Source: Microvirga guangxiensis (GTDB lineage: Bacteria; Pseudomonadota; Alphaproteobacteria; Rhizobiales; Beijerinckiaceae). From it: a stretch of DNA of 64,000 bases. Location of the stretch: the NCBI RefSeq assembly GCF_900102135.1, contig NZ_FMVJ01000003.1:372001-436000 (forward strand). The letters run 5' to 3'. A program made the position numbers and the translations under genes. This document shows positions 16,539-24,964 of this stretch, one piece after another (positions within the stretch are counted from its first letter, which is position 1; each line of letters starts with the position of its first letter). Under the pieces are notes generated by a model. It had not been told where the DNA came from. It did not search any database and saw only the letters and a program-made list of their open reading frames with translations.

Positions 16539-18122
16539 ATGACCGACCTTCCGGCCCCCGTGGGCCGCCGCCGAACCTTTGCGATCATCTCCCACCCCGA
16601 CGCGGGTAAGACCACGCTCACCGAAAAGCTGCTGCTGTTCGGAGGCGCGATCCAGCTCGCCGGTGAAGTGAAAGCCAAGAAGAACCGAGTCTCGACCCGC
16701 TCCGACTGGATGGGCATCGAGAAGGAGCGCGGCATCTCGGTCGTGACCTCTGTGATGACTTTCGAGTATGGCGGATGCGTCTTCAACCTGCTCGACACGC
16801 CGGGCCACGAGGACTTCTCGGAAGACACCTACCGCACGCTCACGGCCGTGGACTCGGCCATCATGGTGATCGACGCCGCGAAGGGCATCGAGGCGCGTAC
16901 GCGCAAGCTCTTCGAGGTATGCCGCATGCGCGACATCCCGATCGTCACCTTCATCAACAAGATGGATCGCGAGGCGCGCAGCCCCTTCGATCTGCTCGAC
17001 GAGATCGAGAAGACGCTCGCACTGGATACCGCTCCCATCACCTGGCCGATCAGCCAGGGCAAGAGCTTTGCAGGCACCTTCGACCTGCGCCGCAACGTGG
17101 TTCGCCGCATCGACACGGACGATGAGCTGATGCCGGTCTCGGGGCCGGACGACGCCAAGCTCCTGAGCCTGCTGCCTTCACATGAGGCGGACGCCTGGCA
17201 GGAAGAGGTGATGCTGGCGCAAGAGGCCTGCAAGCCGTTCGATCTGAAGGCTTTCCGCGAAGGCCATCTCACGCCGGTGTTCTTCGGCTCGGCCTTGCGC
17301 AATTTCGGCGTGCGCGATCTCATCGATGCCCTGGCCGAATACGCACCGCCGCCGCGCGGGCAGGAGGCTGACAAGCGCCTCGTGGAAGCGGGCGAGAGCC
17401 GCATGACCGGCTTCGTGTTCAAGATCCAGGCCAACATGGATCCGAACCACCGCGACCGCATCGCTTTCATGCGCATCTGCTCCGGCAAGCTCCAGCGCGG
17501 CATGAAGGCGAAGCTCGTGCGCACGGGCAAGCCCATGAGCCTCAACACGCCGCAATTCTTCTTCGCGCAGGACCGCGCGATCGCGGACGAGGCCTGGGCG
17601 GGCGACGTCGTGGGCATTCCCAACCATGGCACGCTGCGCATCGGCGATACGCTCACCGAAGGCGAGGACATCGTGTTCCGCGGCGTTCCGAGCTTCGCGC
17701 CGGAAATCCTACGCCGCATCAAGCTTCAGGATGCCATGAAGGCGAAGAAGCTGCGTGAGGCGTTGCAGCAGATGGCGGAGGAGGGCGTCGTCCAGCTCTT
17801 CATTCCGCAGGACGGCTCCGGCGCCATTGTCGGCGTTGTCGGCGCGCTGCAGCTCGACGTGCTGAAAGAGCGCCTGAGCGTCGAATACGGTCTGCCGATC
17901 GATTACGAGCCGACGCGCTTCTCGATCTGCCGCTGGATCACGGCGGATGATCCGAAGGAACTCGACAAGTTCATCGAGAGCCATCTGTCCTCCATGGCAC
18001 GCGATCTCGACGAGGCGCCGGTGTTCATGGCGGCCAACACCTTCAACCTTCAATACGAGATGGATCGCTACAAGGCGATCCGGTTCTCGGATGTGAAGGA
18101 TTACCAGAAGAAGGCGGCGTAA
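16539..18122 (+). CDS. prfC: Peptide chain release factor 3
   Basis: A 527-residue translational GTPase that recycles RF1/RF2 after termination. G1 is SHPDAGKTTL (residues 18-27), G3 LLDTPGHEDFSEDTYR and G4 FINKMDREA; the D-SDWMGIEKERGISV switch region is typical of RF3 rather than EF-G. Domain III ends with EEGVVQLFIPQDGSG and VVGALQLDVLKERL. Length equals the E. coli protein (529). A perfect palindrome CCCCATATGGGG at 16452-16463 lies in its upstream region and could be an operator or part of its leader. Single gene, followed by a terminator. Confidence 0.95.
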   Translation: MTDLPAPVGRRRTFAIISHPDAGKTTLTEKLLLFGGAIQLAGEVKAKKNRVSTRSDWMGIEKERGISVVTSVMTFEYGGCVFNLLDTPGHEDFSEDTYRTLTAVDSAIMVIDAAKGIEARTRKLFEVCRMRDIPIVTFINKMDREARSPFDLLDEIEKTLALDTAPITWPISQGKSFAGTFDLRRNVVRRIDTDDELMPVSGPDDAKLLSLLPSHEADAWQEEVMLAQEACKPFDLKAFREGHLTPVFFGSALRNFGVRDLIDALAEYAPPPRGQEADKRLVEAGESRMTGFVFKIQANMDPNHRDRIAFMRICSGKLQRGMKAKLVRTGKPMSLNTPQFFFAQDRAIADEAWAGDVVGIPNHGTLRIGDTLTEGEDIVFRGVPSFAPEILRRIKLQDAMKAKKLREALQQMAEEGVVQLFIPQDGSGAIVGVVGALQLDVLKERLSVEYGLPIDYEPTRFSICRWITADDPKELDKFIESHLSSMARDLDEAPVFMAANTFNLQYEMDRYKAIRFSDVKDYQKKAA

Positions 18123-18132
18123 CAGCCGCCTT
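18111..18132 (+). terminator. Terminator overlapping the prfC stop codon
   Basis: AAGGCGGC (18111-18118) pairs with GCCGCCTT (18125-18132); the loop GTAACA holds the prfC TAA. A broken T run (TTTCCATTTT) follows. It lies between convergent prfC and the histidine kinase. Confidence 0.6.
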
Positions 18133-18144
18133 TCCATTTTCAGC

Positions 18145-19641
18145 TCAGCGGGACAACTGGCTCAACGGAATCTGCAGGTCGACGCGCAGGCCTTCTGCGC
18201 GCCAATCGCACTGGAGCGTTCCGCCGAGCTGATCGGTCACGCTTTTGCGGGCGAGTTGCGAGCCAAAGCCTTTGGCTGCCGGCTCGCTTTGGATGGGCGG
18301 CCCGTCGGTTTCCTGCCAGACGAGCGACATCATTTCTCCATCCTGCCAGCAGGTGATGGTGAGGTGACCGTGGGCGACCGAGAGCGAGCCGTATTTCGAG
18401 GCGTTCGTCGTCAGTTCGTGCAGGACGAGCGTGAGGCTCGTCGCTGCTTTCGCGCCTACGCTGATCGGCGCGCATTCGATCAAGACGCGCGCGGGCAGGC
18501 CAAAATCCCTGTGCGGTGCGAGAATGGTCCGGACAATCTCGGCCACGGTGGTCTCACCCTCGACGGGGCTGTCCTCAGCGACCGCGGGCCGGATGAGCTC
18601 ATGGGCCTTGGCCAGAGCATTCAGGCGCCCATGAAGCGCGTCGGCCATATCCTTGGTCGAGGTGGCCGTTCGTGCCGTCATCGTCACCATCGCATTCGCC
18701 ATGGCGAACAGGTTCTTGACGCGGTGGTCCAACTCTTTGGCGAGAAGCTGGCGAGCTTCTTCGTTCTTACGCCGTTCCGTGACGTCGAGCATCGTGCCAA
18801 GAAGGCGTAAGGGCTTCGGTGTGCCGCTTTCGGAAGTGTAGAGCATGCGGCCCCGGCAACTGATCCAGCGGATGTCTCCATCGGGATGAATAATCCGGTA
18901 ATCCATCTGGAGACGCCCACCGGAGGCGGGATCGTTCAGCGCATCGACCTTCTTGCGGACCCATTCTCTGTCGTCGGGATGAATGAAAGACAGCCACAGC
19001 TCATGCGTGAGCGGAGTGTCTGGACTGATGCCGAAAATCTGCCTGTAGCGATCCGACCAATAGATCGTGCCGCTCGCAGCGGTCCAATCCCACATGCCCA
19101 TTTCAGCGGCTTCGACGGCCAGGGTCAGGCGCTCGTGGAAGAGATCGACTTCATGGGCCTGACGATCCGCTGCATCGCGCGCCTTGGCGCGTTCCGTCAC
19201 ATTGGCCGCAAGAGCCAGAACGCCCTTGATCTGATGGCTCGTATTGCGGATCGGCAGAATCTTGACATCCCAATAGGAGACCTGTTCAGGCGCCAGCGTG
19301 AGAGGAACTTCTCTTAGTTCCTGCGGTTCGCCTGTCGTGAAGGCGCGGTGGCGGAGATCTTGCAGGACAGGGGTATACACCTCTCCCATCACCTCGAAGG
19401 TCGTGCGGCCTGTAAAGTCGGCATCCGGCGCGCCGAAACTCGAACGGAAGAGCTTGTTGGCAAATGCAAAACGCGGGGGGTAGCCATAGGTTACCACGAC
19501 CGCCACAGGAACGTTCTCGAGAATCTCCGCGAGGGCTTCAGGCCCTAGATCTTCGATGCCATCCCGTAAGCGGATCTCATCGAGCCCAAATGCCCATGGC
19601 CTAGCAGGACTCAAGACCCTAACCCCTCGTCTGAGGACCAA
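18145..19641 (-). CDS. HWE-family sensor histidine kinase with two PAS domains
   Basis: A soluble kinase of up to 498 residues. PAS 1 covers about 35-150 and PAS 2 about 170-295, the latter with WDWTAASGTIYWSDRYRQIF and HPDDREW typical of PAS_3. The kinase core has the phospho-acceptor segment LDHRVKNLFAMANAMV, the ALHGRLNALAKAHELI helix, the N box LHELTTNASKYGS and LVWQETDGPP with the W-x-E of HWE kinases. No membrane helix and no response regulator nearby. In-frame starts are TTG at 19641 or TTG at 19614; the first 25 residues are low-confidence. A hairpin (CCCTCT/AGAGGG) lies just upstream of 19641. Such kinases often act in light or general-stress signalling. Confidence 0.87.
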   Translation of the reverse strand: MVLRRGVRVLSPARPWAFGLDEIRLRDGIEDLGPEALAEILENVPVAVVVTYGYPPRFAFANKLFRSSFGAPDADFTGRTTFEVMGEVYTPVLQDLRHRAFTTGEPQELREVPLTLAPEQVSYWDVKILPIRNTSHQIKGVLALAANVTERAKARDAADRQAHEVDLFHERLTLAVEAAEMGMWDWTAASGTIYWSDRYRQIFGISPDTPLTHELWLSFIHPDDREWVRKKVDALNDPASGGRLQMDYRIIHPDGDIRWISCRGRMLYTSESGTPKPLRLLGTMLDVTERRKNEEARQLLAKELDHRVKNLFAMANAMVTMTARTATSTKDMADALHGRLNALAKAHELIRPAVAEDSPVEGETTVAEIVRTILAPHRDFGLPARVLIECAPISVGAKAATSLTLVLHELTTNASKYGSLSVAHGHLTITCWQDGEMMSLVWQETDGPPIQSEPAAKGFGSQLARKSVTDQLGGTLQCDWRAEGLRVDLQIPLSQLSR

Positions 19642-19770
19642 GCCCTCTGGAACCTAGAGGGTCCTCCTATACGTTATTACAGGAAGATTGCAGGCATTCA
19701 GGCCCGAAAGCAAGAAGAGAATGAGGGCGGCCAGGCTTCAGAGGCCTAGCCGATCAACGATGCCTGCACA

Positions 19771-20673
19771 TCACGCAGCCAGCTTACGCTCCGAGAAGCG
19801 CGCCTGCGTCTCCTCGATGTCACGCAAGCTCGGAATGCTTTCTTCATTGCCGAGATGCTGAATAGCGTAAGCGGAGGCAGCGCGGGCGAAGACGAAATGT
19901 TCGCGCCAAGGCTGGTCCGGGCGCGCCATGGCGGAATAGACGTAAGAACCGTGAAAGATGTCGCCCGCGCCGTTGGTGTCCACCACCGCTGCGGCCGGAA
20001 CGTCGAGGGCCGGCAGCACGCTTTCGGTTCCATTCTCGTCGTACCAGACCATGCCGCGCTCACCCATGGTCACGCCGCCGATCTTGCAGCCGCGCCCTTT
20101 GAGGTAAGTCAGCATTTCGCTCGGCGTCATGTTCATCTGTTCGCAGAGACGCTCGGCGACGATCGCAACGTCGATAAACTCCAGCAGCTCATGGGTATTG
20201 GAGCGTAGTCCGCCACCGTCGAGGGAGGTCAGGATGCCCGCTTCGCGGCACGCCTTGGCATAGTGCATCGCAGCGTCGGCTTGGTGTCCGTCGAGATGGA
20301 GCGCACGGCAGTTCTGCAGGTTCAGCGGCGGCACCGGATGCAGATAGTGATCGTCGCGGCAGCGCACGATGGCGCGCTTGCCGCCCCGCGGCATGATGAA
20401 GGAAAGCGAGGATTCCTTCACCTTCCGATGATGGACCGAGATGCCGTATTTCGACGCCATGTCGATGAACATGCGGCCGAGCCAATCGTCCGCAATCGAG
20501 GTCAGCAGGTCGGGTGCTATACCGAGCTTGGCACAGGCGAAAGCTGCCGTCACGGCATTACCGCCAAAGGAGATGGCGTAATCCCGCGCGACGGTCTTCT
20601 CGTCCCCTGTGGGGAGTTCGTCCGCCAGGAAAGTGACGTCGATATAAGTCTGGCCTACGAAGAGTGCTTGCAT
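19771..20673 (-). CDS. PfkB-family sugar kinase
   Basis: A 300-residue ribokinase/PfkB-family kinase. The N-terminal motif SFGGNAVTAAFACAKLG and the ATP/anion-hole motif VVDTNGAGDIFHGS with the catalytic Asp are both present. The ATG at 20673 starts MQALFVGQTYIDV; a TTG at 20739 in frame would add 22 unlikely residues. It is last in the leftward anmK-murQ run, 81 bases after the BadF-type kinase. In this context it may phosphorylate an amino sugar or a fructose derivative, but the substrate cannot be read from sequence. Confidence 0.85.
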   Translation of the reverse strand: MQALFVGQTYIDVTFLADELPTGDEKTVARDYAISFGGNAVTAAFACAKLGIAPDLLTSIADDWLGRMFIDMASKYGISVHHRKVKESSLSFIMPRGGKRAIVRCRDDHYLHPVPPLNLQNCRALHLDGHQADAAMHYAKACREAGILTSLDGGGLRSNTHELLEFIDVAIVAERLCEQMNMTPSEMLTYLKGRGCKIGGVTMGERGMVWYDENGTESVLPALDVPAAAVVDTNGAGDIFHGSYVYSAMARPDQPWREHFVFARAASAYAIQHLGNEESIPSLRDIEETQARFSERKLAA

Positions 20674-20754
20674 GGTTTCAACAACAGTCCCAGTCCGAAT
20701 GGAGACAGAATTCTTGGACGAGGATAGGGCAATAGGCAAGCCTTGCGGGTAGAC

Positions 20755-21663
20755 TCAGGTCCTGTTCAACGTAGCGGCGAGCCTCGCGGCGGTCAGCGCT
20801 GCATCCAGATCCGTGGTGATGAACTCGACCGGCGTGAGGAGATCATGCCTGAAGGCTTCGGCCACGATGGGATGAAGGCGCGAGCTGCCGCCTGCCAGGG
20901 CTACGGGGCGTGGCCCGATGCGCTTGGTCAGGCTGTTGGCCAAACGAGCCAATTCTTCTCCGGCGGAATGCAGGATGCGCAAGGCAGTCTTGTCGTCCGC
21001 TTGAGCCGCTTCTCCGACAGCCCGCGCCAGAGAGCCGATCTTGCCTCTGTCGCCTCCATAGACATAGGAGCGCACGAGGTTCCAATCCGTCCCGCCGAGA
21101 GCTTTTGCCAAGCTCTGGCCAAGGGTCGTAGCCCAACCTTCGCCGGGGCTTTCTTCTTCCTTGCGCAGAACGGTTTTCAGGGCCTCTCGGGCGATCCAGA
21201 AACCGGAGCCGCCATCGTCGATGAGGTTCCCGCGGCCGCCGACGCGGATCACATCTTTGGTCTCGGAAAGGTAATAGCCTATGGAGCCAGTGCCGCTATA
21301 GACCAGGATGCCTTCGCCCAGGGCGAAATAAGACAGATAGGCAATCCACATGTCTTCGGCGACAAACACCTTGTCTTGCGGAAGCTCGAAGATTTCCGCG
21401 AAGAGGGAGCGCATCTTCGCCTCGGGTGGCGTGTCTCGGGTCAACCCTGTGATCCCCGCGATGATGCCCAGAGGCTTGCCCTGACGCATCACCTCCTGCG
21501 CCATGTCGAGGACGATCTGCCGGGCCCGCTCTTCGGCGGCTGCGGAGAAGAGATGGCCGGTCAACGGTTCGGCGTTGCCTTTTGCAATGCATTGGCCTTG
21601 ATCGTCCGCCAAACGCCAGCGCGTCGCCGTTCCGCCTGCGTCGATGCCAAGCCCCAATGCCAT
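20755..21663 (-). CDS. BadF/BadG-type N-acetylhexosamine kinase (NagK/MurK-like)
   Basis: A 302-residue sugar kinase of the ASKHA fold. LGIDAGGTATRWRLAD is the phosphate-1 loop, LVYSGTGSIGYYL phosphate-2, GNLIDDGGSGFWIAREAL the substrate/catalytic segment and PVALAGGSSRLHP the adenosine motif. Relatives include GlcNAc kinase and Clostridium MurK, which accepts both MurNAc and GlcNAc. Its place 43 bases after murQ favours MurNAc or GlcNAc as the substrate, supplying 6-phosphates to MurQ or NagA. A second paralogue lies at 31703-32584. Confidence 0.82.
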   Translation of the reverse strand: MALGLGIDAGGTATRWRLADDQGQCIAKGNAEPLTGHLFSAAAEERARQIVLDMAQEVMRQGKPLGIIAGITGLTRDTPPEAKMRSLFAEIFELPQDKVFVAEDMWIAYLSYFALGEGILVYSGTGSIGYYLSETKDVIRVGGRGNLIDDGGSGFWIAREALKTVLRKEEESPGEGWATTLGQSLAKALGGTDWNLVRSYVYGGDRGKIGSLARAVGEAAQADDKTALRILHSAGEELARLANSLTKRIGPRPVALAGGSSRLHPIVAEAFRHDLLTPVEFITTDLDAALTAARLAATLNRT

Positions 21664-21706
21664 GACGCTTCTTCAGCCCCTTCTGCCGCTGGAATCCTGC
21701 GGCCTC

Positions 21707-22597
21707 TTATGAGTTCTTCGGAAAGTCTGCCAGGGCTTTCCGCAAATTGCCATCGTTTCGATCGAGGGCGTCTTGCGCTTCTTGCGGCCCGGCGCCCATG
21801 GCGATGAGAACGGCGGTCTTGAGGTCGCCATTCGCCTGAAGAATCGCATCGGCGGCTTTGGCCTCGTCGCAATCAGTAATCTGCATCACCATGATCTCGC
21901 TGCGGCGGCGCAATTTCGCATTGGTGGCGCGCATGTTCACCATGAGCCCGCGATAGACGCGGCCCATGCGAACCATGATGAGCGAGGAAAGCAGGTTCAG
22001 GATGATCTTCTGCGCCGTGCCCGCCTTCATGCGCGTCGAGCCCGCAATCACCTCTTCGCCCGTGTCGGCGAGAATGGGGTGAGAGCAGGCTTCGAGGATA
22101 GGCGCATTCGCATTGTTGGAAATGCCGATGGTCTGCGCACCGCGCACGGCAGCCTCTTTCAGAGCCGCGATGGTGAACGGCGTGCGTCCGCTTGCGGCGA
22201 CGCCGATGACCACGTCATTGGGGCCGATATTGTTGTTGCGGATGCCTGCCTTGCCTTCCTCAACTGAATCTTCGGCATTTTCCACCGCCTTCATGATGGC
22301 GCGGTCGCCGCCAGCGATGAGATAGACGAGCTTGTCGTCGGGCCAGTTGAAAGTGGGGGGCAACTCGGTGCCGTCCTGCACGCCGATGCGTCCCGAGGTG
22401 CCGGCGCCCACGTAAACCAGACGTCCGCCCCGGCGCAGGCGCGCGACCGCCTCTTCTGCCGCAGCCTCGATCTCCGGGAGCGACGACCGGACGGCTGCCA
22501 CCGCGGAGAGCTGACCCTCATAGAAGGCTGACAGCACGTCGAGGCCTGACCACGTATCGAGATCCTGGAAGCGGGCGCTGAAGTGTTCTGTAGCCAT
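21707..22597 (-). CDS. murQ: N-acetylmuramic acid 6-phosphate etherase
   Basis: A 296-residue SIS-domain lyase that removes D-lactate from MurNAc-6-phosphate to give GlcNAc-6-phosphate. Visible motifs are VGAGTSGRIGVQDGTELPPT with the SIS phosphate loop, GVAASGRTPF and the family signature EVIAGSTRMKAGTAQK. The C-terminal helices contain VNMRATNAKLRRR. Length fits E. coli MurQ (298). AAGAAAGG precedes the ATG. A promoter-like TATATT inside a putative GntR operator lies 16-33 bases upstream, so murQ may be regulated separately from the genes before it. Confidence 0.96.
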   Translation of the reverse strand: MATEHFSARFQDLDTWSGLDVLSAFYEGQLSAVAAVRSSLPEIEAAAEEAVARLRRGGRLVYVGAGTSGRIGVQDGTELPPTFNWPDDKLVYLIAGGDRAIMKAVENAEDSVEEGKAGIRNNNIGPNDVVIGVAASGRTPFTIAALKEAAVRGAQTIGISNNANAPILEACSHPILADTGEEVIAGSTRMKAGTAQKIILNLLSSLIMVRMGRVYRGLMVNMRATNAKLRRRSEIMVMQITDCDEAKAADAILQANGDLKTAVLIAMGAGPQEAQDALDRNDGNLRKALADFPKNS

Positions 22598-22612
22598 GGC
22601 CTACCTTTCTTG

Positions 22613-22630
22613 CAGACCAATATAGGTCCA
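22613..22630 (-). promoter_or_regulatory. Putative GntR operator B with murQ promoter
   Basis: The minus strand reads TGGACCTATATTGGTCTG, which fits TGG-N9-GGWC shared with sites at 24887-24904 and 32615-32632. It holds TATATT, a good -10, preceded after 17 bases by TTGCTG (a weak -35). A repressor bound here would cover the murQ promoter. Confidence 0.5.
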
Positions 22631-22705
22631 GTTCAGGGGCCCAGCAATCGGCAGCACGCTCCATGTGATCGACGTCACCAGCTTTTTGCTGACATCCTTA
22701 AGGCC

Positions 22706-23725
22706 TCAATCCCGGCCTTCAAACAACGCGATGACCCGCTCGCCTGTTGCACGCCTAAGATCCATGATCCCGCTGTCCTTATGGCGGGAGGGATGAACCC
22801 GGTTGGTCAGGAGTGACCAGGCAAGGCCGCGTTTGAAATCGAGCCAAAGGCCCGTTCCGGTAAAACCCGTATGCCCGATGGTCGTGGGAGAGCACCCATC
22901 GCCGCCGTGCCAGCCGGGGTAAAATCCTTCCCAGCCGACGGTGCGCTTCTCCGACTCGTGGGTGCGAACGGCATTCAGCGATTGTGGCAAGAGAATTTTG
23001 CCGTCGAGGAGGCCATGGGCGAAGTCCAAGACGCCATCGATGGTGCCGAACAGGCCCGCGTGGCCGGAGGCGCCGCCGAGGGCGAAGGCGTTCTCGTCAT
23101 GCACCTCGCCACGGATCACGCGGCCGCGCCATGCGCAACGTTCGGTCGCCGCGCAGAGACGAGGCTCCGGGTTGAACGAAAAATGTTCAGGAAGCGGCTG
23201 ATCGCTCAGGGGCTTTCCCGTGATGCGCTCGATGGCAATCCCCAGCAGAATGAAGTTGATGTCGGAATAGACCGGCGGCCCGCTTCTCCATTCGCGCTGG
23301 AGAACGAAGGCGCGAAGCGTGTCTGGGTTCTGGCCGTAGGTGTAAAGCGGTTCGACGGCAGGCAGGTGCGTCTGGTGTGCAAGACATTGCCGAAACGTGA
23401 GACGCCGCTCTGCGGCATTCATGTCGTACTGGCGCAAGTCGGGGATCGCTTTGACCAGCGGATCGTCGAGTGCGATGCGGCCTTCCTCCACGAGCTTCAG
23501 GATGGCTGTCGTGGTGAAGATCACTTTCGTGAGCGACGCAAGATCGAACCACGTCTCGCGCGCGAGGCTCTCCTCATGAGGCTCGATTTGCGCCATGCCC
23601 TTCCAGCATACTGCGCGCTGTCCGTCCGCTGTGACAATTCCAAGGACCGCGCCGGGAATATTACCGTGCGCGATGGATTGGGCAGCCGGGGCGAAAGCCT
23701 GATCGATGATACTCGCGGGTGACAT
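22706..23725 (-). CDS. Beta-lactamase-fold serine hydrolase (AmlB-like context)
   Basis: A 339-residue class C/penicillin-binding-protein-fold hydrolase. The SxxK motif is Ser64-Lys67 in DLASLTKV; YSDINFILLG takes the Y-x-N place, and GHTGFTGTG is the K/H-T-G box with His. No signal peptide is evident, so it is probably cytoplasmic. In Bacillus subtilis a beta-lactamase homologue (AmlB) sits in the murQ-murR-murP-nagZ cluster, and the same association is seen here: three bases after anmK and upstream of murQ. It might trim a peptide or ester from muropeptides. Resistance to antibiotics is not implied. Confidence 0.82.
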   Translation of the reverse strand: MSPASIIDQAFAPAAQSIAHGNIPGAVLGIVTADGQRAVCWKGMAQIEPHEESLARETWFDLASLTKVIFTTTAILKLVEEGRIALDDPLVKAIPDLRQYDMNAAERRLTFRQCLAHQTHLPAVEPLYTYGQNPDTLRAFVLQREWRSGPPVYSDINFILLGIAIERITGKPLSDQPLPEHFSFNPEPRLCAATERCAWRGRVIRGEVHDENAFALGGASGHAGLFGTIDGVLDFAHGLLDGKILLPQSLNAVRTHESEKRTVGWEGFYPGWHGGDGCSPTTIGHTGFTGTGLWLDFKRGLAWSLLTNRVHPSRHKDSGIMDLRRATGERVIALFEGRD

Positions 23726-23728
23726 GGT

Positions 23729-24826
23729 TCAAGCCGCGCGATGCAGCTCGCCGCCGGTCATGGGTTGGGGAACTCCCGTGGTCGTGGGAAGGCTCAAGGA
23801 GAGCCCGAGCGTTGATCGAACGGCGAGATAGCCGAAGGCTTGCGCTTCGAGAAAATCACCGTTCCAGCCGACGGATTCCACGGGGTCGACAGGAACGCCG
23901 AGACGCTCGTGCAATCGGCGCATGAAATGTGCGTTGAGCCGTCCGCCGCCTGTCACGAGCCAGCGCTGCGGTGGGCGAGGAACATGGCGAAGGGACGCGA
24001 TGACGGATTCGATGGTGAAGGCGGCAAGAGTCGCTGCGCCATCCTCATCCGAGAGTGCCTCCACGCTTTTGGCACGTGCGTGGAAATCCTGGCGGTCGAG
24101 GGACTTAGGAGCAGGGCGGTCGAAGAACGGATTGCTCATGAACTCCGCCACGAGCTTTTCGTCGACCTTGCCGGATGCCGCGATCTTGCCGTTCTCGTCA
24201 AAGCTCAAGCCACGGCGGCGCAGCACGAAATCGTCGAGCAGGGCGCTTGCGGGGCCCGTATCGAATGCGATCACCGTCTCCCCGTCGATATAGGTGACGT
24301 TTCCGACCCCGCCGAGATTGAGAATCATGATCGGATGCGGGAGCTTGCTTGCAAGCGCACGGTGATAAAGCGGCACAAAAGGCGCGCCTTCCCCGCCTGA
24401 GGCCACGTCGGCATGACGGAAACGGTAAACCGTGTCGATGCCAAGCTCCTGCGCAACCATGGAACCGATGCCGAGCTGGCGGGTGAAGCGGACTTCAGGG
24501 CGGTGATAGACGGTCTGCCCATGGAATCCGATCAGGCTCACATTCTTTGCAGGGATTTCTGCTTCTTCCATGAAGCGGCGAATGGCAGCGATGTGCGCCT
24601 GCGTGACAGCCTGTTCGAGATCCTCCAGAGGTTCGCTCTGTGCGCGCGCCGGCTCGGCGATCAGCGCCTGAAGCGTCTTTCGCAGATCGGCAGGGTAGGA
24701 GAAAGTGCGGCCCGGTCCCGGCTGGACGAAGGCTTCTCCATCCGTCTCGACAATGGAGACGTCGATGCCGTCCATGGAGGTTCCGCTGATCACGCCGATG
24801 GCTTTGACGGGCGGGCGCTGTGGCAT
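23729..24826 (-). CDS. anmK: Anhydro-N-acetylmuramic acid kinase
   Basis: A 365-residue kinase that opens and phosphorylates 1,6-anhydro-MurNAc to MurNAc-6-phosphate, the entry step of peptidoglycan recycling. AIGVISGTSMDGIDV is the diagnostic N terminus. IGFHGQTVYHRP, LNLGGVGNVTYI, AFDTGPASALLDD and VTGGGRLNAHFMRRL follow in the family order. GGAGGA five bases before 24826 fixes the ATG; an in-frame start at 24865 is unsupported. First gene of the leftward run, divergent from the ABC importer, with a shared operator between them. Confidence 0.95.
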   Translation of the reverse strand: MPQRPPVKAIGVISGTSMDGIDVSIVETDGEAFVQPGPGRTFSYPADLRKTLQALIAEPARAQSEPLEDLEQAVTQAHIAAIRRFMEEAEIPAKNVSLIGFHGQTVYHRPEVRFTRQLGIGSMVAQELGIDTVYRFRHADVASGGEGAPFVPLYHRALASKLPHPIMILNLGGVGNVTYIDGETVIAFDTGPASALLDDFVLRRRGLSFDENGKIAASGKVDEKLVAEFMSNPFFDRPAPKSLDRQDFHARAKSVEALSDEDGAATLAAFTIESVIASLRHVPRPPQRWLVTGGGRLNAHFMRRLHERLGVPVDPVESVGWNGDFLEAQAFGYLAVRSTLGLSLSLPTTTGVPQPMTGGELHRAA

Positions 24827-24876
24827 CGATTCCTCCAAGATGATCCAGTGTCCGAACCATAGCACAGGATGCGAAG

Positions 24877-24904
24877 TGGTCCAGAGTGGTACGTAATTGG
24901 ACCA
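24877..24904. promoter_or_regulatory. Putative GntR operator A in the anmK/importer divergent region
   Basis: A perfect inverted repeat TGGTCCA (24877-24883) and TGGACCA (24898-24904), with an inner TGGTACGTAATTGGACCA (24887-24904) that fits the TGG-N9-GGWC motif found at two other places in this island. It abuts the -35 of the importer promoter and lies 51-78 bases before anmK, so it could control both directions. Confidence 0.55.
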
Positions 24905-24932
24905 TGACAGGCCTCAAGACGTGTTCTATAAA
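24904..24932 (+). promoter_or_regulatory. Sigma70-type promoter of the ABC importer operon
   Basis: ATGACA (24904-24909), 17 bases and TATAAA (24927-24932): five of six matches at each box and ideal spacing. Transcription would begin near 24939. The -35 shares its first base with operator A. Confidence 0.6.
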
Positions 24933-24964
24933 TCCCCGGCGGCTTCCAAGGGAGGACAAGACGC

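Noticed and set aside
19649-19675. Rightward GGAAC ... CGTT resembling an EcfG promoter
   Set aside because: Spacer is 18 bases, outside the usual 16-17, and no rightward gene follows.
22706-23725. Antibiotic-resistance beta-lactamase
   Set aside because: The fold and SxxK motif are right, but no export signal is visible and the setting is cell-wall recycling, so a resistance label would mislead.
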